In this document: one piece after another, positions 52,552 to 60,259 of the stretch
How positions within the stretch are numbered: position 1 is the first letter of the stretch
How the letters are laid out: the number at the start of each line of letters is the position of its first letter
NCBI GenBank assembly: GCA_031553565.1
Contig: JAVBLK010000035.1
Location: forward strand, 1-64,000
Direction of reading: 5' to 3'
Origin: JAVBLK01 sp031553565
Lineage (GTDB): Bacteria > Bacillota > Clostridia > Christensenellales > DUVY01
DNA: 64,000 nt
Notes under the pieces: generated by a model
The model's input: only the letters and a program-made list of their open reading frames with translations
Told to the model about the DNA's origin: nothing
The model's database searches: none
Program-made: the position numbers and the translations under genes

Positions 52552-53796
52552 ATGGCTGACATTAAGAAAGTTGCAACAGGAAAAAAGAAGAACGCGCTGG
52601 ATATCTTAAAAGAGCGCGGGTTTATCGAGCAGACCGTATACGAGGACGACCTTTATAAGCTTTTGGGCAGCGAGAGCGTGCCCTTTTACGCCGGGTTCGA
52701 CCCGACCGCGGACAGCCTGCATATCGGGCACTATATCCCCGTTATGGCGATGGCGCACCTGCAGCGGGCCGGGCACAAGCCCTATGTCCTGATCGGCGGC
52801 GGCACGGCTATGGTGGGCGACCCCTCGTACCGCACCGATATGCGGCAGATGATGAGCCGCGAGACCATAAACCACAACGTCGAGGCGTTCAAAAAACAGC
52901 TTTCGCGCTTTATATCGTTTTCGGGCGAGGGCGCGGCGAAGCTTGTCAACAACGCCGACTGGCTGCTGTCGCTCAACTATATCGATTTTCTCAGGGATAT
53001 AGGAGTGTACTTCTCGGTCAACAAGATGCTGACGGCGGAGTGCTTTAGGTCGCGCATGGAAAAGGGACTGTCCTTTTTAGAATTCAACTATATGCTGATG
53101 CAGGGCTATGACTTTTTGGTGCTTAACCAGCGGCACGGGATCAAGCTGCAGATAGGCGGCAACGACCAGTGGGCGAATATCCTTGCCGGCGCGGACCTTA
53201 TACGCAGGAAGGAACAGCAGGACGCGTTTGCAATGACCTTTAAGCTGCTGCTTAATTCCGACGGCAGCAAGATGGGCAAGACCGCAAAGGGCGCGCTGTG
53301 GCTGGACGCGGAAAAGACGCCGCCGTTTGAGTTTTATCAGTATTTCAGGAACGTCGAGGACGCTAAGGTGGGCGAATGTATGCGCCTTTTGACCTTTATG
53401 GAGCTTTCCGAAATAGCGGAGCTGACACGGCATATGGACGAGAGGATGAACGCGGCAAAGGAAAGGCTGGCGTACGAGGTCACGCTGCTTGTCCACGGCC
53501 AGGCGGCCGCAGACGAGGCGCAGGCACGGACAAAGGCCGCGTTTTCGGGCGGCGGCGGCGAGCTTCCGGCAGAAGCCGTAAAGGCTTCGCCCGATATTCC
53601 GGTCGCAGAATTTTTGGTCACGATCGGCCAGGCGGCAAGCCGCGGCGAGGCAAAACGCCTTATCGAGGGCGGCGGCATAACGATTGACGGCAGCAAGGTA
53701 ACGGATATTGCCGCAAAGGTCAGCGATATGACCGCGGAAACCGAATTCATATTACAGAAGGGCAAGAAATTCCGCGCAAAATATAAGCTTATTTGA
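52552..53796 (+). CDS. tyrS: Tyrosyl-tRNA synthetase
   Basis: Class I synthetase, 414 residues. It has FYAGFDPTADSLHIGHYIPVM with the HIGH motif near 56, QGYDFLVLNQRHGIKLQIGGNDQWANI, and the KMSKS-type loop DGSKMGKTAKGALWLD near 243; the motif is KMGKT. A C-terminal S4 RNA-binding domain has ASRGEAKRLIEGGGITIDG near 362. GGAGAGAG stands 7 bases before the ATG. Unlike many clostridial tyrS genes no T-box leader is seen upstream. Confidence 0.97.
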   Translation: MADIKKVATGKKKNALDILKERGFIEQTVYEDDLYKLLGSESVPFYAGFDPTADSLHIGHYIPVMAMAHLQRAGHKPYVLIGGGTAMVGDPSYRTDMRQMMSRETINHNVEAFKKQLSRFISFSGEGAAKLVNNADWLLSLNYIDFLRDIGVYFSVNKMLTAECFRSRMEKGLSFLEFNYMLMQGYDFLVLNQRHGIKLQIGGNDQWANILAGADLIRRKEQQDAFAMTFKLLLNSDGSKMGKTAKGALWLDAEKTPPFEFYQYFRNVEDAKVGECMRLLTFMELSEIAELTRHMDERMNAAKERLAYEVTLLVHGQAAADEAQARTKAAFSGGGGELPAEAVKASPDIPVAEFLVTIGQAASRGEAKRLIEGGGITIDGSKVTDIAAKVSDMTAETEFILQKGKKFRAKYKLI

Positions 53797-53806
53797 GAAT
53801 ATAAGC

Positions 53807-53972
53807 TAAGGAACCGCTGATTAATTCGATAGAACTTTGACGCATCGTCTTTTTTGGCCTAAAACAACTTCTTTTTTCGTCAATAGCTCTGCTATTGCCT
53901 TCAAAAACAAGCCGTTTTATGCCTGAAAAATACTCGGTCAAATTTTATCTCATTTAATCAGCGTTTACCTAA
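53807..53972 (+). repeat. Family M hairpin element, diverged full copy
   Basis: Ends TAAGGAACCGCTGATTAA and TTTAATCAGCGTTTACCTAA: both termini carry the same GATTAA change. The apical hairpin is CAATAGC-TCT-GCTATTG, again with paired substitutions. It begins 11 bases past the tyrS stop. Confidence 0.85.
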
Positions 53973-54022
53973 CTTGCCAGGATATTATAAAATTACAAAA
54001 ACAGGCAAAGGGGATCAAAATC

Positions 54023-55081
54023 ATGGAAATCAGGACAATACGCACACAGATGCCGAAACAAAAGCCTATGGGGGAGCTGGGCTTCGGGAAATACTTTACC
54101 GACCATATGTACATGATCGAATACCGGGAGGGGCAGGGCTGGATAAACGAGTGCATCCGTCCCTACACGGCGATCACGCTCGATCCCGCCACAATAGTTT
54201 TCCATTACTGCCAGAGTGTGTTCGAGGGGTTGAAGGCGTACCGCGGCAGCAGCGGCGAGATTCGCCTGTTCAGGCACGCGGATAATTTCAGGCGCATGGC
54301 GGAGTCGGCTGCGCGGCTTTGTATCCCCGAATTCAATGCCGACAGGATAATGAACGGGCTGACAGAGCTGTTAAAGGTCGACGCGCAGTGGGTGCCGTAT
54401 TCCGAGGGCAGCTCGCTGTATATTCGCCCGGCGATAATCGCTACCGACGTTTCCTTAAGCGTACACGCCTCCAAGAGCTATTTGTTTTATATTATCCTTT
54501 CGCCGGTGGGCGCGTATTATAAGAACGGCCTTTTGCCGGTCAAGCTGAGGATCGAAGAGGAATATACGCGCGCAAGCGCCGGCGGCACGGGCGCCGCCAA
54601 ATACGGCGGGAATTACGGCGGCGGGCTCAAGGCGGGCGAGGAAGCCGCAAAGGCCGGCTGCGACCAGGTCATATGGCTGGATCCCGTCAGGCGTAAATAT
54701 ATCGAGGAAGCCGGCAGCATGAATATATTTTTCGTGATCGGCGACGAGGCGGTTACCCCCGCGCTGTCCGGTTCGATCTTAAACGGCATCACGCGCCAAA
54801 GCGCGATAACGTTGCTGAAAGATAAGGGCTACCGCGTCACCGAGCGCAAGGTTTCGCTGGACGAGGTTTCAGAGGGGATAAAGAGCGGAGTCATCACCGA
54901 GGTTTTCGGCACAGGCACCGCCGCGGTCATATCCCCGGTCGGGACGATATTGACGGCGAAAGGAGAGCTTACGGTAGGCGACGGCCAGATGGGCGAGACG
55001 GCAAAATATCTTTACGAGACGCTGACCGGCATCCAATACGGCAAAATCGAGGATAAGTACGGCTGGACAATAACAATATGA
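54023..55081 (+). CDS. ilvE: Branched-chain amino acid aminotransferase
   Basis: Class IV PLP enzyme that completes valine, leucine and isoleucine synthesis. The 352 residues fit the BCAT-II type: GFGKYFTDHMYMIEY, FHYCQSVFEGLKAYRG near 63, RPAIIATDVSLSVHASKSYLFYIILSPVGAYY, the lysine region AAKYGGNYGGGLKAGEEAAKAGCDQVIWLD near 192, and EAGSMNIFFVIGDE near 230. The ATG follows AAGGGGATCAAAATC. It lies apart from the ilv/leu operon and has a terminator after it. Confidence 0.96.
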   Translation: MEIRTIRTQMPKQKPMGELGFGKYFTDHMYMIEYREGQGWINECIRPYTAITLDPATIVFHYCQSVFEGLKAYRGSSGEIRLFRHADNFRRMAESAARLCIPEFNADRIMNGLTELLKVDAQWVPYSEGSSLYIRPAIIATDVSLSVHASKSYLFYIILSPVGAYYKNGLLPVKLRIEEEYTRASAGGTGAAKYGGNYGGGLKAGEEAAKAGCDQVIWLDPVRRKYIEEAGSMNIFFVIGDEAVTPALSGSILNGITRQSAITLLKDKGYRVTERKVSLDEVSEGIKSGVITEVFGTGTAAVISPVGTILTAKGELTVGDGQMGETAKYLYETLTGIQYGKIEDKYGWTITI

Positions 55082-55090
55082 TACAGATAA

Positions 55091-55118
55091 ACGGCGCCCG
55101 GTTCGGCGCCGTTTGTTT
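55091..55118 (+). terminator. Terminator of ilvE
   Basis: ACGGCGCC, loop CGGTTC, GGCGCCGT, followed by TTGTTTT. It starts 10 bases after the ilvE stop. Confidence 0.9.
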
Positions 55119-55144
55119 TAACGCGGAATACGGAGAAGGCATTT

Positions 55145-56125
55145 ATGCGCAGTAAGACGAAATTCAAGGTAAGCAATGAAAAGCTGAGGGAGCTGTTTTA
55201 TGCGGCGGGCTTAAACGATGTTTCGCAGATCGCGCCGCTTGGGAAGGGCGAGTTCAACGCGGTGCATTTGGGCGCAGGCGGCGGCAAAGAAGCCGTCATA
55301 AAGATCGCGCCTGATAAAAACGCGCCCGTGATGTCTTGTGAAAAGGATATGCTGCGGTCGGAGCTTTTCTGGTACGGCAAACTGCGCAATGGCACGGGCA
55401 TCCGCGTTCCCGAAGTGCTGTTTCCGGATTTCTCACAAAAGCTGATCCCGACAAATTATTTCATAATGGAGAGGCTGGACGGCGAAACGCTGGATAGTGT
55501 TAAACTGTCAAAAGAGGAAAGGGTCCGGGTTACCGCGGAGGTTGCCCGGATGGCGGCGGAAATACACCGGGTCAAAAACGACAAGTACGGCTATATTCAA
55601 ACGGGGCTGTATGATAACTGGTATCTGGCCATACGCGCTATGACGGGAACGCTTATAAAGGATGCGGCGGACAGGGGCAAAAAATCGAAAAACGGCGAAA
55701 AGCTGCTATATTTTATCGACAAACACAAAGGCGTTCTTGAAAACGCCGAATGCTGCATGGTCAATTTTGACCTGTGGAAGCCGAATTTTATCTGCAAAAG
55801 GGCGGAAGGCGTAATAGAAATTGCACTGATCGACCCGGAACGGTGTTTCTGGGGCGACAGAATCGCCGATTTTGTGTGTATGGAAACGATGCAGGACCTG
55901 CCGGATAAGAAAATAAGTATAGAAGCGTATAACGCTGTTGCGGACAAGCCGATAGAAAGGACGCAAGAGGGAACAATAAGGTATGCCGCAGCGTTGGGAT
56001 ACCTGGCGCTTATAATGGAAACCGAAAGGTATTATCGCTATTCGCCCATAAGCGCCGGCAGGCTGCGGAATCTTATCGCATCCAGGCATTTTTTCGGGCG
56101 GGCATTCAAACTTTTGGATAAATGA
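55145..56125 (+). CDS. APH-type phosphotransferase (aminoglycoside phosphotransferase family)
   Basis: A 326-residue kinase-fold protein. N-lobe with PLGKGEFNAVHLGAGGGKEAVIKIAPD near 30-55, then EKDMLRSELFWYGKLR, PTNYFIMERLDGETLD near 105, the catalytic-loop-like NFDLWKPNFICKRAEG near 205 (Asp and Asn as in the Brenner motif, with Asn-Phe in place of His-Gly) and the metal-binding IALIDPERCFWGDRIADFV near 225. The natural substrate is unknown, and similarity does not imply drug resistance. It stands alone after the ilvE terminator. Confidence 0.82.
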   Translation: MRSKTKFKVSNEKLRELFYAAGLNDVSQIAPLGKGEFNAVHLGAGGGKEAVIKIAPDKNAPVMSCEKDMLRSELFWYGKLRNGTGIRVPEVLFPDFSQKLIPTNYFIMERLDGETLDSVKLSKEERVRVTAEVARMAAEIHRVKNDKYGYIQTGLYDNWYLAIRAMTGTLIKDAADRGKKSKNGEKLLYFIDKHKGVLENAECCMVNFDLWKPNFICKRAEGVIEIALIDPERCFWGDRIADFVCMETMQDLPDKKISIEAYNAVADKPIERTQEGTIRYAAALGYLALIMETERYYRYSPISAGRLRNLIASRHFFGRAFKLLDK

Positions 56126-56163
56126 CTGCGGCGAAAAGCATTATTTTCTGCCCAAGCGGCCGC

Positions 56164-56556
56164 TCAGAATACGTTTTGTACAAACGGCGAATGCAGCTCC
56201 TTTAACTCGGCGGTCATAGAATACAGTTGGTCTACGTCTATCTTGCTTAAATTCCGGTCGTTTATTTCGATGTCTGACTTTAAGCGCGCGATCTTGGCGT
56301 CGTATTCGATCAAAAGCAGGTGGTTCAGCATGACCTGAGTCGCCGTTTTACGCTTGTGCCAATAGTCGCTTATTTTTTGCACCTGTGACAAAGTCGCGTC
56401 GCGCCGCACATTTTCATTGTCGTTTTCAATTTCAGTCATCAGCGTTTTTATATCCGCCTCCAATACGTCGAAGGTTTTCCGCACATAGGCGAACTCCAAT
56501 ATGCACACTGTGATCAAAATGGCGGCGATAATGACTACTGTGATACCCTTTTTCAT
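56164..56556 (-). CDS. DUF4363-like membrane-anchored protein
   Basis: A 130-residue protein with an N-terminal transmembrane anchor (about 4-25) and a helical exterior domain with DVLEADIKTLMTEIENDN and SDYWHKRKTATQVMLNH, matching the DUF4363 pattern. This family commonly follows a DUF421 gene, as here: it begins 39 bases after the end of the gene at 56596 on the same strand. Function is unknown; a link to spore or envelope biology is suggested by its distribution only. Confidence 0.75.
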   Translation of the reverse strand: MKKGITVVIIAAILITVCILEFAYVRKTFDVLEADIKTLMTEIENDNENVRRDATLSQVQKISDYWHKRKTATQVMLNHLLLIEYDAKIARLKSDIEINDRNLSKIDVDQLYSMTAELKELHSPFVQNVF

Positions 56557-56595
56557 AGTTTTACTCCGGTAAGCGTAAGTGCAATTGCTGCCTGC

Positions 56596-57315
56596 CTACC
56601 AAACCGCCTCCTTGCTTAAGTTTATCATGCCGATCTTAAAACGCCCGTTTCTGGGCTGTACATACAGCTTGCCGTTATTATCGACGGTGACCAGCACGAC
56701 CTTTTTATAGTTGTTTTCGCCCATGGTATGCAGCTTTTTTGCCAGCTCGGGCCCGGTTATCCGCGCCAGCACCAGATTTTCGCTCAGGAATTTTCCGTCC
56801 ACAAGCAGGGCGACCGGCAGTGCCGAGGGCTCGGCTTTGACATTCATGTCGCACCGGGTCGGGCTTTCAAACTGTTCGTATTTTACCACGCACAGCTTGC
56901 CGTTCGTCTCGAATATCGCGTAGCGTATTTCCTCGAAATTAAAATCGCCGCCGCTCCTGATAGCTTCGATCAGGTCGTTGACGTTCATATTCATTTTCCT
57001 TAAGTTTTCATAGTTTATGCCGTTGCCGTCCACAACTATCATCGGGTTCCCGCTGATCACGCGGCGCAATATAAGGCTTTTCCGCGCCAGGAACGACAGC
57101 ATAAAATGCAGGATGACCAGCGTCAGGATAGGCACTATCCCGTGCGACAAGGGGATCGCCACGTCGGACATAGGGATACACGCGATCTCGGCGGCGATAA
57201 GGGTTATGACCAGCTCGAAGGGCTGCATTTCGCCGATCTGCCGCTTGCCCATCAGCCGCATCATGACCAGCACGATAAAATATATCACGACGGCGCGGAT
57301 AAGAACTGTTAACAT
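56596..57315 (-). CDS. DUF421 (YetF/YcaP-like) membrane protein
   Basis: A 239-residue protein with three N-terminal helices (about 4-24, 34-54, 60-80) and a cytosolic mixed alpha/beta part with KRQIGEMQPFELVITLIAAEIACIPM and GNPMIVVDGNGINYENLRKMNMNVNDLIEAIRSGG, the hallmark of DUF421. Bacillus homologs such as YetF are spore-membrane proteins. With the DUF4363 gene it forms a two-gene unit divergent from the GT8 gene. Confidence 0.88.
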   Translation of the reverse strand: MLTVLIRAVVIYFIVLVMMRLMGKRQIGEMQPFELVITLIAAEIACIPMSDVAIPLSHGIVPILTLVILHFMLSFLARKSLILRRVISGNPMIVVDGNGINYENLRKMNMNVNDLIEAIRSGGDFNFEEIRYAIFETNGKLCVVKYEQFESPTRCDMNVKAEPSALPVALLVDGKFLSENLVLARITGPELAKKLHTMGENNYKKVVLVTVDNNGKLYVQPRNGRFKIGMINLSKEAVW

Positions 57316-57431
57316 AAGCCTAGTATTTCCATTTGCCTTTTTCTTTATGTCTTGCCCGTACGGCGAATCCGGGATCCGCCCGAATAATTCAGCGCGTACT
57401 AAACCATTTGCGTAAAGACGTAAAATTACAG

Positions 57432-57461
57432 TTGCTTTATATAAGTTATATAAGATATAAT
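57432..57461 (+). promoter_or_regulatory. Promoter of the GT8 gene
   Basis: TTGCTT (57432-57437), 18-base spacer, TATAAT (57456-57461), followed by a leader with AAGGAG before the ATG. Confidence 0.6.
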
Positions 57462-57537
57462 GATTTAGTGATCAGGTCGCGCTTTTTATGCCGCGCCCGG
57501 TTACAGGAATTATTTTTTTATTTATTAAGGAGAGAAC

Positions 57538-58518
57538 ATGCCTGACAACAATGTCATTCCCGTATTTTTTGCGATAGACGATAACTACGCGCCGCTGCTT
57601 TGTATCGCAATGAGTTCGATAACGGAGCACGCGTCAAAGGACTACAATTACGAGTTCCGAGTCCTGCACATCGGCCTTTCAGAGGCAAGCAGAAACCTTA
57701 TCACGCGCTATCACAAGGATAATTTTAAGGTCGAATTTGTCGACATGAAGGACAAGCTGGAGCGTATCGGCTGGAAGCTGCATACCCGCGACTATTATTC
57801 CAAGTCTACCTATTACCGCCTTTTTATAACCGGAATGTTCCCGAATATCGATAAGGCGCTGTATTTGGACGCGGATATAATTTTGAACGGCGATATCAGC
57901 GAGCTGTATAATACCGACATCGGCGATAACTATGTCGGCGCGGTGACGGAGGAGGCGGTCAATAAGGTGCCCGAGTTTATCGAGTACGCCGCTCATTTCC
58001 TGGGGGTAAAAACTCCCGATTATTTTAACGCAGGAATCATGCTTATGAACCTTAAGGCGTTCCGTCAAATAGATCTGGAGGCGAAATTCTTGAAGCTTTT
58101 GTCGGAGTACAAGTTTGTGGTCGCCCAGGATCAAGATTACCTCAACGTCATCTGCAAGGGCAAGGTACACTATTTTTCGATGGCTTGGAATAAGAACCCG
58201 ATGATAGATCCGAGGGTCACGCGCGAGAACGTCAAGCTGGTGCACTACACTCTGACAATGAAGCCCTGGCACTATACCGGCATCCAGTTCGAGGAAATGT
58301 TCTGGGAACACGCGGAAAAGACGGGGCTGACGGAGGCGATGCTGGAAAAGCAGCGCGCGTTTACGCCGGAGCAGGTAAGGAACGACCAGACCGCTTACGA
58401 AAACCTGAAGCGGCTGGCGCGAAACCTCGCCTTTTCGCACGACTCATACAATAATATCGTGAACGTCAAAAAGAAGCCGGATTTCGGCCTTGCGTTTGCC
58501 GCTATCAAGAAAGCGTAG
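57538..58518 (+). CDS. Glycosyltransferase family 8
   Basis: A 326-residue cytosolic sugar transferase. It has the GT8 N-terminus VIPVFFAIDDNYAPLLCIAMSSI, then STYYRLFITGMFPNIDKALYLDADIILNGDISELY near 85-120 with the metal-binding DxD, FNAGIMLMNLKAFRQI near 162 and HYTLTMKPWHYTG near 240. Related enzymes add galactose or glucose to lipopolysaccharide-like or other glycans. GGAGAGAAC precedes the ATG. It heads a small cluster with an acyltransferase and a CrtO-like protein. Confidence 0.92.
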   Translation: MPDNNVIPVFFAIDDNYAPLLCIAMSSITEHASKDYNYEFRVLHIGLSEASRNLITRYHKDNFKVEFVDMKDKLERIGWKLHTRDYYSKSTYYRLFITGMFPNIDKALYLDADIILNGDISELYNTDIGDNYVGAVTEEAVNKVPEFIEYAAHFLGVKTPDYFNAGIMLMNLKAFRQIDLEAKFLKLLSEYKFVVAQDQDYLNVICKGKVHYFSMAWNKNPMIDPRVTRENVKLVHYTLTMKPWHYTGIQFEEMFWEHAEKTGLTEAMLEKQRAFTPEQVRNDQTAYENLKRLARNLAFSHDSYNNIVNVKKKPDFGLAFAAIKKA

Positions 58519-58535
58519 CGCTGCAGCAAACATTC

Positions 58536-59381
58536 ATGAGTGATGTTAAGACCGGTAAAGATCCGGGCAGGCTGGAAGTCTTAAGGAAAATCGCCGAGTA
58601 CGAGAGAAACGGTTGGTTTGACCGCGACGTTGAAAACGATCCGGCAACGCCGCCTATCGATCCCGGCGCAATAGATTTTTTAAACAGAAAACCGCTAAAC
58701 CGCATTAAGAGAAACCTTGCCTATTTTGCCGGCAAGGTTTTCTATTCCCGGATGCTTAAGAGAAAAGAGGTCATATTCAAGGGGGTCACAGGGCTGGAAA
58801 ACCTTGAGGCCTTAAACGGCGGCGGCGCGGTAGTGACCTGCAACCATTTCAACATTTTCGATAATTACGCGGTGTACCTTGGCATAAGGAAGTATTTCAA
58901 GACAAAGCGGCTGTATAAGCTGGTCCGTGAAGGCAACTATTTTATTCCGGGCATGATGGGCTTTTTCGTGCGATATGCCGACACCCTGCCGCTGTGCGGT
59001 AATCCGCGCGCTATGATGGAATGTATGGATGCGGTGAGGACGGCGCTTAAAAGCGGCGGATTGGTGTTGGTTTATCCGGAGCAGGGGATGTGGTGGAATT
59101 ACCGTAAGCCCCGCCCCTTAAAGCCCGGAGCATTCAAGTTTGCTGCAAAGAACGGCGTTCCCGTCGTACCGTGTTTCATAACCTTAAGCGACAGCGATAT
59201 TATCGGGAAAGACGGCTTCTTAGTGCAGGAATACACTCTGCACATCCTGCCGGTCATCCCGTTCGATAAAAATTTGTCCGTAGCCGAGAATTGCGAAAAA
59301 GCAAAGGAAAAGAATTTCAGCCTCTGGAAAGAGGTCTATGAAAAAAATTACGGCAAAACGTTATGCTATACTGAAGATTAA
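58536..59381 (+). CDS. PlsC-type acyltransferase
   Basis: A 281-residue lysophospholipid-type acyltransferase. The NHxxxxD motif is CNHFNIFDN near 101, followed by FIPGMMGFFVRYADTLPL and the second block LVYPEQGMWWNYRKPRPLKPGAFKFA near 182, with the EQG in place of EGT. It lacks a clear membrane anchor. It starts 17 bases after the GT8 gene, so it is probably in the same transcript. Its TAA stop lies inside the left end of a family M repeat. Confidence 0.85.
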   Translation: MSDVKTGKDPGRLEVLRKIAEYERNGWFDRDVENDPATPPIDPGAIDFLNRKPLNRIKRNLAYFAGKVFYSRMLKRKEVIFKGVTGLENLEALNGGGAVVTCNHFNIFDNYAVYLGIRKYFKTKRLYKLVREGNYFIPGMMGFFVRYADTLPLCGNPRAMMECMDAVRTALKSGGLVLVYPEQGMWWNYRKPRPLKPGAFKFAAKNGVPVVPCFITLSDSDIIGKDGFLVQEYTLHILPVIPFDKNLSVAENCEKAKEKNFSLWKEVYEKNYGKTLCYTED

Positions 59382-59524
59382 GGAACCGGTATAATTTACT
59401 GCGGCGTCTTTTCCGGATAAAAGTGTCTTCTATCCTTAACAAATAGTTCTACTATTTGCTGCAAAAAAAGCCGTCTTTATACTGAAAAAACTTGCTCAAC
59501 CTCATTTATTTATCGATTCCTTAA
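59378..59524 (+). repeat. Family M hairpin element, shortened copy overlapping a stop codon
   Basis: Begins TTAAGGAACCGGTATAATTTA: the CTGAATAATT block of other copies is missing. It ends TTTATTTATCGATTCCTTAA. Bases 59379-59381 are the TAA stop of the acyltransferase. Apical hairpin AAATAGT-TCT-ACTATTT. Confidence 0.85.
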
Positions 59525-59541
59525 GGACGAAAGAGAAGAAA

Positions 59542-60138
59542 ATGATTTTTTACATAACGACGATCCTTATATGTATGGCGTGCATCGGTGTGCATAACTA
59601 TTTTGTGTTTATGCCCGTACTGGATTATTTCCCGCTGTGGCTGAACATAGCCGGCGTCATCATAGCGGCGGTCGCGGTAATCGCGATCGACGGCGGTGCG
59701 GAGGCCTTGATACATAAATTCCAGGATAAACTGGATCCCGATTCAAAATATTTTTCTGTTTCCAAAAAAGAAAAACGCCGGCTGGAGCGTTTGGGCGTCC
59801 GCCGTTTCAAGGCCTTTTTGCCCGACCTCGGCTTTTTGGCGAAGTTTCCCAAAGGCGAGATAGAACAGCCAAAGGACAAGGAATACGTTCACAGGTACAT
59901 AATGGAGAGCTGTTCAGGCGAACTGGGCCACCTTATCGGCGCGGCGGCAGGGTTTCTGACGATCTTTATTTTCCCATTAAAATACGTATTATGCTTCGGA
60001 GTGCCGGTCGGCATAGTCAATTTTGTTTTGAGCCTGCTGCCCGTACTCGCGCTGCGGTATAACAGGTATAAGCTGACTATCGTCTATAAAAGGCTGTGCC
60101 GGACGGAAGAGCCGGAAGGCGCGGGGATACAAGCATAG
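59542..60138 (+). CDS. CrtO-like glycosyl-4,4'-diaponeurosporenoate acyltransferase family protein
   Basis: A 198-residue membrane protein. Two N-terminal helices (about 2-20 and 27-50), a basic middle with KRRLERLGVRRFKAFLPDLG near 77, and MESCSGELGHLIGAAAGFLTIFIFP near 130 resemble the CrtO-like acyltransferase family widely annotated in Bacillota. The name is inherited from staphyloxanthin synthesis; no carotenoid genes are here, so the acceptor is unknown. The neighbouring GT8 and PlsC-type genes fit a glycolipid role, which is inference. Confidence 0.6.
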   Translation: MIFYITTILICMACIGVHNYFVFMPVLDYFPLWLNIAGVIIAAVAVIAIDGGAEALIHKFQDKLDPDSKYFSVSKKEKRRLERLGVRRFKAFLPDLGFLAKFPKGEIEQPKDKEYVHRYIMESCSGELGHLIGAAAGFLTIFIFPLKYVLCFGVPVGIVNFVLSLLPVLALRYNRYKLTIVYKRLCRTEEPEGAGIQA

Positions 60139-60174
60139 TTTTCTGTACTATATCACCTAAAGCTACCTGGTAAA

Positions 60175-60210
60175 AAGCCCCGCAATCATAAAAAATGATC
60201 GCGGGGCTTC
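60175..60210 (-). terminator. Terminator of the lipoprotein gene at 60260
   Basis: On the minus strand AGCCCCGC-G-ATCAT, loop, ATGAT-T-GCGGGGCT followed by TTTT. It lies between two convergent genes; on the + strand the T-tract is poor. Confidence 0.8.
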
Positions 60211-60259
60211 TGAAATATTAAGTCCTGTTTGCTATATAGTTTTCAAATCAGCTTACCGG

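Noticed and set aside
55145..56125. Antibiotic resistance kinase
   Set aside because: The fold is of the aminoglycoside phosphotransferase family, but that family is broad and the catalytic loop differs (Asn-Phe for His-Gly). Nothing shows a drug substrate.
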